A stretch of 64,000 nucleotides of DNA from Hyphomicrobiales bacterium (lineage in GTDB: Bacteria; Pseudomonadota; Alphaproteobacteria; Rhizobiales; Rhizobiaceae): NCBI GenBank assembly GCA_900469955.1, contig UBYX01000028.1, forward strand, positions 1-64,000. Direction: 5' to 3'. A program made the position numbers and the translations under genes. Of the stretch, positions 52,857-62,800 are shown piece after piece; within the stretch, counting starts at the first letter, position 1, and every line of letters starts with the position of its first letter. The notes below the pieces were generated by a model, which saw only the letters and a list, made by a program, of their open reading frames with translations, was not told the DNA's origin and did not search any database.

Positions 52857-53114
52857 ATGGAGATCCGCGACGTTTTGGCCAATAATTTGAGAGCGCTTAG
52901 GAAGGTTCGTCACATGTCGCAAGAAACGCTTGCGCATGAAGCCGATATCGACCGCACCTATATCAGCTCGATCGAACGAGGTGTCTACGCCACGAGCATT
53001 GACGTTCTGGATCGCCTAGCGAAAGCCCTCGGGGTGGAAGCCAGCGACCTGCTTATCAGGGATCGAACACAAAAAACGGCAGATCGTGCGTCGCAAAGCT
53101 CCGATCAGCGCTGA
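52857..53114 (+). CDS. XRE-family helix-turn-helix regulator
   Basis: An 85-residue DNA-binding protein with a complete Cro/C1-type domain: LRALRKVRHMSQETLAHEAD followed by IDRTYISSIERGVYATSIDV. An inverted repeat directly upstream suggests autoregulation. It converges with the PIN-domain gene, overlapping it by ten bases at the 3' ends, so it may be unrelated to that toxin or control it through antisense transcription. Confidence 0.85.
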   Translation: MEIRDVLANNLRALRKVRHMSQETLAHEADIDRTYISSIERGVYATSIDVLDRLAKALGVEASDLLIRDRTQKTADRASQSSDQR

Positions 53115-53599
53115 GAACGCCAGCCAGTTCTGAAATCCAGATCCGACAGCATCTGGAAGCTATTGCACCAGCGCACTTCGAGGTCGTTGCAGACATCCGG
53201 GATCCTGCGGTTTGCTCTTTTGGTGCTCGGCTTTGAGGCTTCAACTGTCACGACGATCCTGTCGGCACGATCGGCTAAGGCGTGGGCAATCAGAAACGGA
53301 TCGCGACCGACCTCGATGATCTCAGCATCGTTGAGATCCGGGGCATACTTTTCTATGACTGTCTGGACGAGCGCCGGATCGACGTCTTGATCCAGCTTGA
53401 GGGCGTCATGGTTGTCGCCCTCGTTCAGCCACTGCGCCAATTCCGACCCTTCCGTGATCTCTTCGAGAATTTCGACCGGGATCTTCAGCGCGCCGGTCTC
53501 GCCCATGTGGACGAGCCAATCCCAGAATTCTGGAACGCGCTGAATTGGATAGTAAAGGTTATGCGCCGTTATGAGGACGTTTGCGTCGAGAAGATGCAC
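53105..53599 (-). CDS. DUF4411 family PIN-like protein, probable toxin RNase
   Basis: A 164-residue PIN-fold protein: MHLLDANVLI (first acidic residue D5), VEILEEITEGSELAQWL (conserved glutamate) and VGRDPFLIAHALADRADRIV (later acidic residue). DUF4411 genes regularly follow XRE-ImmA/IrrE genes, as here (9 bases downstream), forming a type II toxin-antitoxin-like pair in which this is the RNase. Start is the ATG at 53599. Confidence 0.85.
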   Translation of the reverse strand: MHLLDANVLITAHNLYYPIQRVPEFWDWLVHMGETGALKIPVEILEEITEGSELAQWLNEGDNHDALKLDQDVDPALVQTVIEKYAPDLNDAEIIEVGRDPFLIAHALADRADRIVVTVEASKPSTKRANRRIPDVCNDLEVRWCNSFQMLSDLDFRTGWRSQR

Positions 53600-53608
53600 G
53601 CCGCCCCC

Positions 53609-54802
53609 TTAAGCCACGCCGTCGGTCAGCGAGAAGACGTTGTTCGGCTTTACGCCGAGAATCGCGGCAGCCTTGGAAGGTGAGAGGGCTCCGTCGGCCA
53701 GCATCCGTTTCGAAAGGCTCAGCAGGCGCTTGCCCAGCCGATGGCGACGCACAAGATAGTAGCTCGGCCCGCCTTCGCTATCGCGCGCGCGCGCTCTTTG
53801 CGCTGCCTTGTTGTTCAGCCATTGCTGCCGGAAGACAGCCGTCACAGACGACCACATGGCCTGATCGATGATCCCTTCGCGGTAGAGCTTATAGGCAACC
53901 ATTGAATGGCTCACCCGCCGAAGCACCGCGATTTCGCCGATGCGCGCGATGACGACGTCCTGTCGCGCGCCGCGCAGTCCGGTTTCGCCGGCGATTTCAG
54001 TCGAAGGCAGCAGAATACGGCCCGCCACATCGTTGCAGAAGGTTTCAATCGCCGATGTCGGCTTCCCACCGCTCACTCCCGTCTGGCCAAGCCAGATATG
54101 GGCGAGCTCGTGCAACAAAGTAAAGGACCAAGCCTGCTCGCTGTCCTGATCGTTGATTACAACGAAGGGCGCGATTTTGTCCGAAAGCGCGAAGCCACGA
54201 AAGAGCTCGACATTGAGAGCGCTATGGTGACTTCCCAGATTGCCGATCAACAACACGAAAATGCCTGCGGCCTCAGCGCGTTCGCGTAGGTGAGAGAAGC
54301 CTTTAGAAGTGCCGCGACCGTTACCGGATCGGAAAGACTGAAGGCTGAAACCCAGACGCTCGCTAATAGCCGCAGCGAGTCCCTCTGCCCCACGGCGATA
54401 GTCGTAGGATCCCACGAAATCGAGCTCCTCGGCCTCTTCTTCGCTTTCCAACAGAGAACGTACCATCTCCTGGCGAGCCCGAACTTCGCGTAGTAGCGTG
54501 TCGACGAGAGCCGCATCACGTTGCGCGTATTCCACGGGAAGGCTCCGGAAATCCTCGCCCCGTGCCGCCGTTGCTGGCGGCCCGGCAAGATAGAAGGTGA
54601 GCAGGGGTCGGCGGTACTGGGTCGACATCTTGATCAGCTGCGGACGGGTCGGTTCAACCTCGCCATCTTCAAGCATGGCGAGGCGATCGCTGCCGGTAAT
54701 GCCGCGTGCATCGCTGATGCCGAGCTTGTCGGCAGCATCTTCAACGGTGAGCCCGGCGGTTTCGCGGGCCCAACGCAGGATCGATGGGTTGACCTTTGGC
54801 AC
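53609..54802 (-). CDS. XRE-ImmA/IrrE family metallo-endopeptidase, probable antitoxin
   Basis: A 397-residue protein with an N-terminal XRE helix-turn-helix (ILRWARETAGLTVEDAADKL) and an ImmA/IrrE zinc peptidase domain with HELAH at residues 231-235, followed by FCNDVAGRILLPSTEI (third zinc ligand region). Such proteins repress their own operon and are relieved by cleavage. It is co-transcribed with the DUF4411 PIN protein immediately downstream. Confidence 0.88.
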   Translation of the reverse strand: MPKVNPSILRWARETAGLTVEDAADKLGISDARGITGSDRLAMLEDGEVEPTRPQLIKMSTQYRRPLLTFYLAGPPATAARGEDFRSLPVEYAQRDAALVDTLLREVRARQEMVRSLLESEEEAEELDFVGSYDYRRGAEGLAAAISERLGFSLQSFRSGNGRGTSKGFSHLRERAEAAGIFVLLIGNLGSHHSALNVELFRGFALSDKIAPFVVINDQDSEQAWSFTLLHELAHIWLGQTGVSGGKPTSAIETFCNDVAGRILLPSTEIAGETGLRGARQDVVIARIGEIAVLRRVSHSMVAYKLYREGIIDQAMWSSVTAVFRQQWLNNKAAQRARARDSEGGPSYYLVRRHRLGKRLLSLSKRMLADGALSPSKAAAILGVKPNNVFSLTDGVA

Positions 54803-55100
54803 CTTTCACCTCCGTTAGAGCCAGCCGATACTTCGTTTGATTTGATCATGCAATCGTTACGAAAGATATAGGCATCGCGTCAGTGCCATGCCAGCCTGCG
54901 CTTCATCATTGGCTTCACGCCAGCAGCAGGTTGCAAAAGGAGCCTTATTGTTATCGCACGAAAGAGCGATTCCCGCACGGCCGCAAATCAGGCAACATGT
55001 GAACAAAAGCCGCTAAATTCTCGACGTAGTCGAAGTCAATAATCAAGCTTAGTGTCGGAATATAATGTTATCCTACCCACTGTGAGCTGGAACCGCTATA
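54803..55100. other. Divergent intergenic region
   Basis: About 300 bases between the XRE-ImmA/IrrE gene and the HELMH-containing gene. It must hold both promoters. The part from 54980 is AT-rich, but I see no clear consensus element, hairpin or small gene. Confidence 0.4.
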
Positions 55101-56762
55101 ATGACCCTGCTGTACGGCGCAGAATACAGTCTTGGATATGCGGCCGAGATCGATGGCGCCGTCGCTGGGTTCCACGCGATACTGTCCATCAGCCTCAATG
55201 CGTTGGCAGCGGCAAGAAATCCAACTGTGACATTTCATGAGTTGATGCACGAGCGCATTTTGATGAGGACACCCGATGGCCTTACTCATTTGCGCCTGAA
55301 GCAACTGTCCGTGGCGACAACGGCTGGCGATGATACGCGGGAATGGGCTTCACACTGGTGCAGGGAGATCGAGGAAGCGTCCGTTATTGCGCATGAAACG
55401 ATTGCTACTTTTTGCAGTGTCAAGCAGGTCGACGTCGAGGAGCAGCAGCCAGCGATTGCCGCGCTGCCGCCAGACTATCTCACGTGGTTTCGGAGCCTAT
55501 CCGACCGAATCGATTCCATTTTTCATGCGTCCTACGTCCAATACCTGCTGGCTTGGTTCATCGCAGAACTCTGTTTCTCTAGCCCGTTCTCCCAGCGAAT
55601 CACCTCGGAGCGTCCAGGAAACCCAATCGGTTTGTCGGAATATGAGAAGCCGAACTGGCGCCTGAGCCTTATCCTCGAGGCCTTCTCTGAAGACGCGATG
55701 ACCCAACTGCTTAAAAACCTGAAGGCCTCAGCGGAAATTGATATTCAAAGCGAGACGGCTTGGGCAACTCTCCCGCTTGAGAAACGGATGGCGCTCGACT
55801 CCGCGCTTTCCAAGATCATCAGAGACTGGGGAGCGCAAAAAGACTTTGGTGTCGATACGTCCATGGCGTACGCCGACTGGGGAGTCCTTACCGGAAATGT
55901 CGCGAGCCATATCGATGAGTTGGAGTGCGGCGGCACACGAGTTAGCTGGTTGACCCATCAAGAGGCGGAAGCGAGCCGACTGTCGGAAACAACCCTGATT
56001 AACCGACGTTTGAACCGGCCCGAGAATCCAGACGCGCTTTCCAAGGAACAATTGAGCCAGTTTTCGGAGGAACTTCCCGCGAAATTGCTGATCGCTACTG
56101 CTCATTTCTCGGGCGCCTTTGCGGATCGTCAGTGGCTTATCGCTCTCGAGCCTCTGAAAAGCGGCTCCCAAGGACTGCTTGCTGGGGGAATGACGTCAAC
56201 CGAGGGCCTGGGCCACCTGTTACAAATGCGGAAAGAAAAGATCGGCTCTGGGCACCGACAAATGCCGCTCTCGACGTTCCTTATCGGAGTTAACACCCAG
56301 CACGAACTCGCCGACCACATGAGGCACCTTCATCCGTTAATGTCTGATTCAACTGGCAACCTGCCGCCGGTGTCCTACGGCTGGGACTGGCTACTGTGGT
56401 ACATATCCGGCGACTACATAAGTCTGATTAAGTCAATAAGCGACGCGTCTGATCACATTGCGTTTCTTGCAGTTCCACTTTCCTTCAGGAGTGCAGGAAA
56501 CATAGGCGTTGGTGGAGCTCCTGGCGCCAGCGAACCTTTTGATCTCGTCCTGCACATTGCGCACACGACGAAGACCGGTAACGAAGCGCGGTTCGTGCGT
56601 ATCCTCAACCCTCTGGCGTCTGGCTACGCATTTTCGGCGGAAGACGAGATCATCAAGAAGGGGAAGGCGACACGTCGTAGACTGAGTGAATTTTCTGACG
56701 ATACTATGTCGCAGTTTGCGCGTATCGTCGGGCTCATCGAAGCCATTTGGCCGGAATACTGA
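55101..56762 (+). CDS. Unrecognised protein with HELMH zinc-peptidase-like motif
   Basis: A 553-residue protein that I cannot place in a family. Near the N-terminus, VTFHELMHERILMRTPDGL (residues 43-61) contains HELMH (46-50), matching the zinc-metallopeptidase H-E-x-x-H pattern; a distant third ligand is not obvious. The middle is helical (IHASYVQYLLAWFIAELCF-like segment near 145) and the C-terminal third has aromatic-rich SYGWDWLLWYISGDYISLIK. The ATG at 55101 has a poor ribosome site. The gene for a small hydrophobic/winged-helix protein follows ten bases downstream, so the two are probably one functional unit inserted in the transfer region. Confidence 0.55.
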   Translation: MTLLYGAEYSLGYAAEIDGAVAGFHAILSISLNALAAARNPTVTFHELMHERILMRTPDGLTHLRLKQLSVATTAGDDTREWASHWCREIEEASVIAHETIATFCSVKQVDVEEQQPAIAALPPDYLTWFRSLSDRIDSIFHASYVQYLLAWFIAELCFSSPFSQRITSERPGNPIGLSEYEKPNWRLSLILEAFSEDAMTQLLKNLKASAEIDIQSETAWATLPLEKRMALDSALSKIIRDWGAQKDFGVDTSMAYADWGVLTGNVASHIDELECGGTRVSWLTHQEAEASRLSETTLINRRLNRPENPDALSKEQLSQFSEELPAKLLIATAHFSGAFADRQWLIALEPLKSGSQGLLAGGMTSTEGLGHLLQMRKEKIGSGHRQMPLSTFLIGVNTQHELADHMRHLHPLMSDSTGNLPPVSYGWDWLLWYISGDYISLIKSISDASDHIAFLAVPLSFRSAGNIGVGGAPGASEPFDLVLHIAHTTKTGNEARFVRILNPLASGYAFSAEDEIIKKGKATRRRLSEFSDDTMSQFARIVGLIEAIWPEY

Positions 56763-56772
56763 GAGAGACCAT

Positions 56773-57357
56773 ATGAGTGAGGCCGTTTTTTACTCCGAAG
56801 CGGACTGCGCGCAATATCTACGCACTAGTTCAAACGGTAGTACGCTTGCACCCGAGGTGAACGTAGCTCTGTCGGCTGCGCTTACCCCCTGTTTTGAAGA
56901 GCCGCCGAAGAGTCCGCCCCCGGGTACGTTGGGCTTGATGGTCAGGCGGTGGGTCGTCCGCGTCGATGATCTGAAACTCTACGACGAGTTCGTTAGAGCT
57001 GTGACCGCTGCGGCAGGAGCAACCTTCTTCCTTGACCAAACCAAGGTTCTTGCGGCCGGAGTGGGCGTTACCGGTGCGCTCGGTTCCATTTTTCGAAACG
57101 CTTGGCGGTCATCAGCGAATGTAACCAGCGATGAGTGGACTATCCTCCTCGCGATAAAGGAAAAATATCCCCTGCGACCGCAAAAGGAAGAACTGTTATC
57201 GATCTTGTCCGAGCATCGAAGGAGCGATGGGTTGGCATGGTCCGAGGCAGCCGTACAGAAGACGTTGGAGCGGCTTGAAAAATATCCGACCAGATCAGGC
57301 GTCAAAAAGTTCGTAGCGTCTGATGCCGAGGGGGGTTGGGGACTCGAAGGAATCTAG
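56773..57357 (+). CDS. Unrecognised protein, partner of the HELMH protein; hydrophobic segment plus winged-helix-like C-terminus
   Basis: A 194-residue protein with no family I recognise. After a variable N-terminus it has WVVRVDDLKLYDEFVRAVT, a hydrophobic glycine-rich segment (KVLAAGVGVTGALGSIF) that could touch a membrane, and a C-terminal region (DEWTILLAIKEKYPLRPQKE, then WSEAAVQKTLERLEKYP) that reads as a winged helix. GAGAGA precedes the ATG. It starts ten bases after the HELMH gene. Its end faces traH. Confidence 0.5.
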   Translation: MSEAVFYSEADCAQYLRTSSNGSTLAPEVNVALSAALTPCFEEPPKSPPPGTLGLMVRRWVVRVDDLKLYDEFVRAVTAAAGATFFLDQTKVLAAGVGVTGALGSIFRNAWRSSANVTSDEWTILLAIKEKYPLRPQKEELLSILSEHRRSDGLAWSEAAVQKTLERLEKYPTRSGVKKFVASDAEGGWGLEGI

Positions 57358-57498
57358 TGAAGGCCGTGAAAGCTTTAAGCTGTCTCAAATCGAATATGGC
57401 CTGGCGACCGAGAATTATAGAATCTCCCGCTATAGCAGTCGGAATGTTCGTTAGGACCACTTGCAGCCAGCGTGATGACCCGACCTTGAATATCGCAA

Positions 57499-58119
57499 CT
57501 ATCGAACTCCAATACGCGAAAGGTCAATACGGATGCCGGCTTGGCCGGCATCGATTTTCTCCGTCGGTTTATCTTCCGGGAGAGCCGCTGCGTCCGTTGA
57601 TCCCTCGACGTTCGCTGGACCGCCTGACTTGAGTTGTTCCCCTTCGATGAATGTCGGGCCGCCCGGATCTTCGGCCTGAAATACGCGCGTCCCCTCGAAT
57701 ACCCCGGTTCGCCACGCATAGATCGCGTCATCCATCATTTGCGGCAATACCTGCTGGTTTGTCGGACGGCCGTACCATTTCGTCACGATGCGGGCGACTT
57801 TGGCAAAGAGTGCGGTACCCATGCGAAGGTTTGAACAAGCATCGAAGATCTCCGGCGTCAGCTGAGAGGTCTCCGTTATGCCTACGCCTGCGGGAAATTG
57901 CGTGAGGCCGACCCGAACGCTTCCTTGGCCGACATAGCTTCGGATGGCGTCGAGCCCCATCGCAGGATCCGCAGGCTTCGGAATAAGCACCAGCCTCCCA
58001 CCGACCTTTACCGAAATGGCCAGCGGATCGTCGGACCCGGCGGTGTTGACGAAGTGCTCGACGATTGCCGGTGTGAGCGCGGGGTCTGCGCATTTTTCTA
58101 TGAGAACGAGGTCGATCAT
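57499..58119 (-). CDS. traH: Conjugal transfer protein TraH
   Basis: A 206-residue TraH of the Agrobacterium/Rhizobium traAFBH operon. It starts MIDLVLIEKCADPALTPAIV and includes PLAISVKVGGRLVLIPKPAD, VRVGLTQFPAGVGI and IFDACSNLRMGTALFAKVA, a VirB1-like lytic transglycosylase region followed by a Pro/Gly-rich tail. AGAAAG precedes the ATG at 58119; an ATG two codons upstream is possible. Last gene of the leftward tra operon. Confidence 0.85.
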   Translation of the reverse strand: MIDLVLIEKCADPALTPAIVEHFVNTAGSDDPLAISVKVGGRLVLIPKPADPAMGLDAIRSYVGQGSVRVGLTQFPAGVGITETSQLTPEIFDACSNLRMGTALFAKVARIVTKWYGRPTNQQVLPQMMDDAIYAWRTGVFEGTRVFQAEDPGGPTFIEGEQLKSGGPANVEGSTDAAALPEDKPTEKIDAGQAGIRIDLSRIGVR

Positions 58120-58133
58120 CGTCATCTTTCTGA

Positions 58134-59297
58134 TCAGCGGTTGAAGGAGGTTACGAGCGGTTTGCCAAAGAGACGTGCCCAGGCAACCGCACTTGCAGTT
58201 TGAATGCCGACGATCGACGTGCCCTTGGTCCACCACCCGTTTCCAACAGCGATGATCAGATCCGGATCTCGGGCCAATGATTGCAGTACCGGCCAGACGA
58301 TGAGCTGCTCATAGCAGATCAGCGGGGCAACACGTATATCGACCATGTCGGCAATAGGATTATCGAAAAAGTGCGCGCGAGCGCCCCCGCTTTCTCCAAG
58401 CCAACCACGCCACGGTTGCCACATGGAGCCTGGGACCGGCATTCGCTCCCGATAGATTATCTTCCCACCTTCTTCTGTGATAGCGACGAGGACGTTGTCA
58501 TAACCGCCGTCGACGACGACGGCTGCTCCGGCGATCACGATCTTATCAGACCCCTTCAGCGCTCTCTGCCAGACCCACCCGGAGGTCGGCGTCCAGAAGC
58601 CCAATGCGCTTTCAGGCAGAACAATGACCTGGTCATGCGGCGATGTCTTACCTAGTACCGTTTTCGCCAGGTAGAGCTGGCGCTGAAGCGATGGATCGCG
58701 ACCAAGACTTGCGCCGTATTCGAGGTCGACACCCTTCCATCCAGGCGGTAGACTCGCGGGCGTCCAGCTAGTGGCGGACCAAGCCCACAGTCCCGAAAGG
58801 GTAAGAATTGCAGCCGGCCGATACGGTGTCGCGAGGACGGCGAGGCCGGTTGCAAGGGCAAGGAGGCCAAGCCACCCCCATCCGGGAAACAAGACACCTG
58901 CAGCCGTGATAGGATGCGCCCATCCGAGGATTCCGAACGGGGGTATCGCCACCAGAATACCCGCCGCCACGTAACGAAACGCACGTTGCCATTCGTACGC
59001 TGGGGTCCACAGTAGTGTATGAACGAACACAAAGGCGCTCGACGCGGTAACCCAAAGCAGGAGCCCCGACAGCAGGTCAGAGCCGTAAAAGGCGGCAACA
59101 CCCTGAGGCAGCCCGCGTGAGGCAGCCAGAAAATAGCCCCCCGAAACAAGCGCTGCGACTTTTCGAGACTTCGCCATCGACCAAACGACCGGGAAGGCGA
59201 GCGACAGGGGAAGCGCGAGGACAAAGCCGCTCCAGGCCAACCAACCGGCGCCGATCGCAGAAACAACGAGGAAGCTCGTTCGAAGGTCAGGGCGCAA
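58134..59297 (-). CDS. traB: Conjugal transfer protein TraB
   Basis: A 387-residue membrane protein with several N-terminal helices and a C-terminal nitrilase/apolipoprotein N-acyltransferase-like domain (DQVIVLPESALGFW with catalytic-type glutamate, MPVPGSMWQPWRGW with lysine replaced, VAPLICYEQLIVWPV with cysteine). It enhances but is not always essential for transfer in Ti plasmids. The TTG start at 59297 has AAGGAGG upstream and overlaps the end of traF. Confidence 0.88.
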   Translation of the reverse strand: MRPDLRTSFLVVSAIGAGWLAWSGFVLALPLSLAFPVVWSMAKSRKVAALVSGGYFLAASRGLPQGVAAFYGSDLLSGLLLWVTASSAFVFVHTLLWTPAYEWQRAFRYVAAGILVAIPPFGILGWAHPITAAGVLFPGWGWLGLLALATGLAVLATPYRPAAILTLSGLWAWSATSWTPASLPPGWKGVDLEYGASLGRDPSLQRQLYLAKTVLGKTSPHDQVIVLPESALGFWTPTSGWVWQRALKGSDKIVIAGAAVVVDGGYDNVLVAITEEGGKIIYRERMPVPGSMWQPWRGWLGESGGARAHFFDNPIADMVDIRVAPLICYEQLIVWPVLQSLARDPDLIIAVGNGWWTKGTSIVGIQTASAVAWARLFGKPLVTSFNR

Positions 59298-59844
59298 AGG
59301 TCAGCACCTCCTTCGCCAGGCCGAGGATCCCCGCAACGGGGAGCGGACCGAAGTATCGCGAGTCGTACGATCCTTCGAAGTCAGAGTGCAGGAAGACGAA
59401 CCCTTCGCGGATTACGCCGCCCGCATAAGGGGTAAGTGATCTTCCCTTTCCGTCTATTGAAGACAATCTCGAATTGGGCAGAGGGACGCGATCAATAAGG
59501 ATCGTTCGCCCGATCGCGACATGCTGCCCCGCAACCGCAGCGACCATCTTGATCAACGGCGCATATCCTCCGGCGCAGAGACCCGACCGGAGATAACCGC
59601 GCCGCGCTGCCCACTCCATGTCCGGCCTCTCGGGTGGGCAAATGAAGATGACGTCGCCGCCACGTGCCGGCCGGTTCAGCGGTTGGATTCGCCATAGTCC
59701 GATCGGCTCGCTTGGCGTGAGGTTCAGGCGATAGCCGGCGAGCCCCGCCGTTGCTATAGAAAAGGGGACGCACAGAGCGGCAAAGGCCAAAGCGAGACCG
59801 CGCTTCTGCCATATCCGACGGTCGCTGTGGATAACGGAATTCAT
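59287..59844 (-). CDS. traF: Conjugal pilin-maturation peptidase TraF
   Basis: A 185-residue signal-peptidase-like (S26) protein. After one membrane helix, the catalytic serine is S45 (NLTPSEPIGLW) and the lysine K99 (APLIKMVAAVAG); GYDSRYFGPLP-like C-terminal sequence (DSRYFGPLPVAGI) is the conserved box E. In this family TraF matures and cyclises the TrbC pilin. Start overlaps the traA stop (ATGA). Confidence 0.9.
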   Translation of the reverse strand: MNSVIHSDRRIWQKRGLALAFAALCVPFSIATAGLAGYRLNLTPSEPIGLWRIQPLNRPARGGDVIFICPPERPDMEWAARRGYLRSGLCAGGYAPLIKMVAAVAGQHVAIGRTILIDRVPLPNSRLSSIDGKGRSLTPYAGGVIREGFVFLHSDFEGSYDSRYFGPLPVAGILGLAKEVLTFAP

Positions 59845-62800
59845 TTGAGTGACAGCCCCGAAGATTTGGTTTGGCGGAGGGCCTCCGCCTGCTTTGCCGC
59901 GTTGACGCCGCGCTCATGCGCGGCCAGTTGCTGGCTGGCGCGCATCAAGCTCCAGGCGGATTGAACCTCGGCCTTTTGCCCCGGATTCATGCCCGATGTG
60001 ACGGAGCGAAAGGTCTCGCCGCCCGCGTCTTTGGCAGCCAGGGGCAGAAGGGTTCTTTCGCCGAAACGTTCTGAGACCGCGCGCGCGAAGCCTTCCAGTT
60101 CTGCCTTGATCATCTTGTCGGCAAGCGCGAACTCCAGGACGGACGGAAGATCGTTTCGATCGATGGCGTCCCGGACGCGCTCGAGGACGGTTTTCGCACT
60201 GGGCGACAGGGCAGGGATGTCGATTGATACCTGTCTGCGCGTCGCTAGCTCCTCTCGCAGCATGCGCGTCTCCAGCGTGTCGCGCTGATGTAGATAGTCG
60301 GACAGACTGGCTGCAAGTGCGGGCGCATTGGCGATCGCACGTTCCCGGTCTCGCTTTTCTGCCGCACCCGTGAACATGCCCGTCTTTCCTTTGAGCGCGC
60401 CAAAACTTTCGGGCTTGTCAGCGATAGTTTTCAGCTTCGCCTCGGCACTCGCATTATCGGTCAGCATCCTGCCGACATCGACGGATTTAAAAGCGGCTTC
60501 AGGGTTCGCATAGACAAGCTGAAACCGGGTCGAGACCTCTTCCCATTGCTTCTTCAAGGCCGGGTCCGCTGCGAGCCTGTCTTCAACAGCCTGATCGATG
60601 GTTTTGGGAGAAGTCGTGATACCAGCGACCATGGGCTTTGCCTCCTTAGTGGGATTGGATTTGAGCGTTGGGCTAAGACCGATCCTGGCGCCGATTGCCG
60701 CAAGCCGGTCCGCCAGATCGGCCAATCTCTCGGCCCGCCTTGCGGTCCAATCGAGCCGGTCGCGGGCGATCGTTCGGGCAACGTTGACGAGATGCAAACC
60801 CCGCACTTCGGCAAAACGAAGCGCCTGCCGGTAGAGGCTGCCGCCAGAATAATCGAGCGTGGTCTCCTTGGCGTTGGAGCGTGACAAGATCTCGATCAAT
60901 CCGCCGGCTTTGGCAAAGGCGCGGCGACCGTAATAGACGGCAAGATCCTCGCGGTGGCGCGTCATCGCAACGTAGGTCAGATGCCGATCGAGCGAGAGGG
61001 AAGCAAGCACCTTCACCTTGTCGACCGTAGCACCTTGGGCTTTGTGTACCGTGGTGGCATAGCCGTGATCGACATTGTTGTAGAAGCGTTGTTCGACGCT
61101 CACCTGGCGGTGTCGCTCCGCGTCACCGATCTCGGCGACGATACGGCCGGGCGAGGCTTCGACCACTCTGGCCAGCATGCCGTTCTTGACGCCGATCGAT
61201 CCCTCGTTCTTCAGAAAGACGATCTGGTCGCCTGCTGCAAACCTTCTGATACCGTCGGCTGTCTTGAAGACATCGCCCTCTTCGACGATGCTGCGTTCGA
61301 CGAGTTTTTGGCGTGCCAGCTCATTGAGCATGCGGACATCCCGGCGCAGATGCGCGAGGATGAGCGAGGACTTCTCGGGATCGTAGTCTCGGTTCCAGTC
61401 GGCAATCAGGTTGCTAACCGCCTGGCCCTTCAGCTCCGAGGCCATCATGCGGCCATGGACGCCATAGGCTTCGACCGCCTTGGCGATCTTACCACGGGCC
61501 AGATCAAGCGATGCGTCGCGCATCCATTGTTGGCGCTGGCGATAGAGGGTTTCCAGTTCCGCATAGCCGATACGATCGGCGATCGCACGAAATGCTGCGC
61601 CAGCCTCGATCGGCTGCAGCTGTTCGGGGTCACCGACCAAAACAAGCTTGGCGCCGGTCTTCGTGACGGCTTCGACGAAGAGCGCCATTTGCCGGGATGA
61701 GACCATGCCGGCCTCATCCAGCACGAACACGGTCTTATCATCGAGCTGGTTTCTGCCCTGATCCCAGCGCAGTTCCCAGGACGACAGGGTGCGCGAGACA
61801 ATGCCGGCTTCTTTCTCCAGACCTTCGGCCGCCTTGCCGGCGAGCGCACCACCGACGACGCGATAACCGGCCGCTTCCCATGCCTCGCGGGCTGCTTTCA
61901 TCATCGTCGTCTTGCCAGCGCCAGCGCGGCCGATCACGGCGGCGATCCGGACCGATCCTCCCACACGCTCGATCGCCGTCTTCTGCTCATCTGAAAGACG
62001 CGAATGGTGGGCAAAGACTGTCTCCAGCACCGTCGCATGAACGCCATGCGACGCGCGCTGAGAGAGCCAGATCGCGCGATTGGCCATTTCGGCTTCGATC
62101 CGAATCAGTTCCCGCGTCGTGTATTTTGCAGGTTGCCGTACCCCGGTGGTAAAATCGATCCGCTCGCGATCAAGCCGCAGCGTCTGCGGACTCTGCAGGA
62201 TGCGCGCCATCAGGTTCTGGAAGAGGACCGGATCATCGATATAGCGATGGAGAACCTTGGAGATATCGCGGCTGTCGAATACGCTTTTTTCGCGTGTGAT
62301 CAGGTCGAGCACGATCTCGGGACTAGCTTGGATGCGCCAAGCGTTCTCCGCCCGCCGCTCCTCCTGCAGCTCCAGCCGCTCAAGGGAAACCGTCTCCGCC
62401 GCCGTGCCATCTGCGGTCGCTGCCTTCCGCTCGATCGCCTTAGTACCGACACCGAGATGAATGGTCGGCGTCAGTTCTATCCCCTGCTTCTCGAAGGATC
62501 GGCCATCGATGCGGATGTCGTGACCGGCAAGCGCAAGATGCCGGTTCTGGCAGGCGAACCAACCATCGCGAAACCCATTGAAATCGTCGGCACTGCCGGC
62601 CCATAGCTCGTAGACTTTTCTGCCGGCATCATTGCGGACCGGAATGCCGTCAGGTCCAGTCACCGCAACTTTCTTGGGGCCGAAGCCGTCCTCCGACAAC
62701 GCCCGCAACGTCGTCATCATGTGGATATGCGGATTGCCCGGAGCATCATGGAAAACCCAGTCCGCGACCATGCCTCTCGCCGTGACGTGCCGCGCTACGA

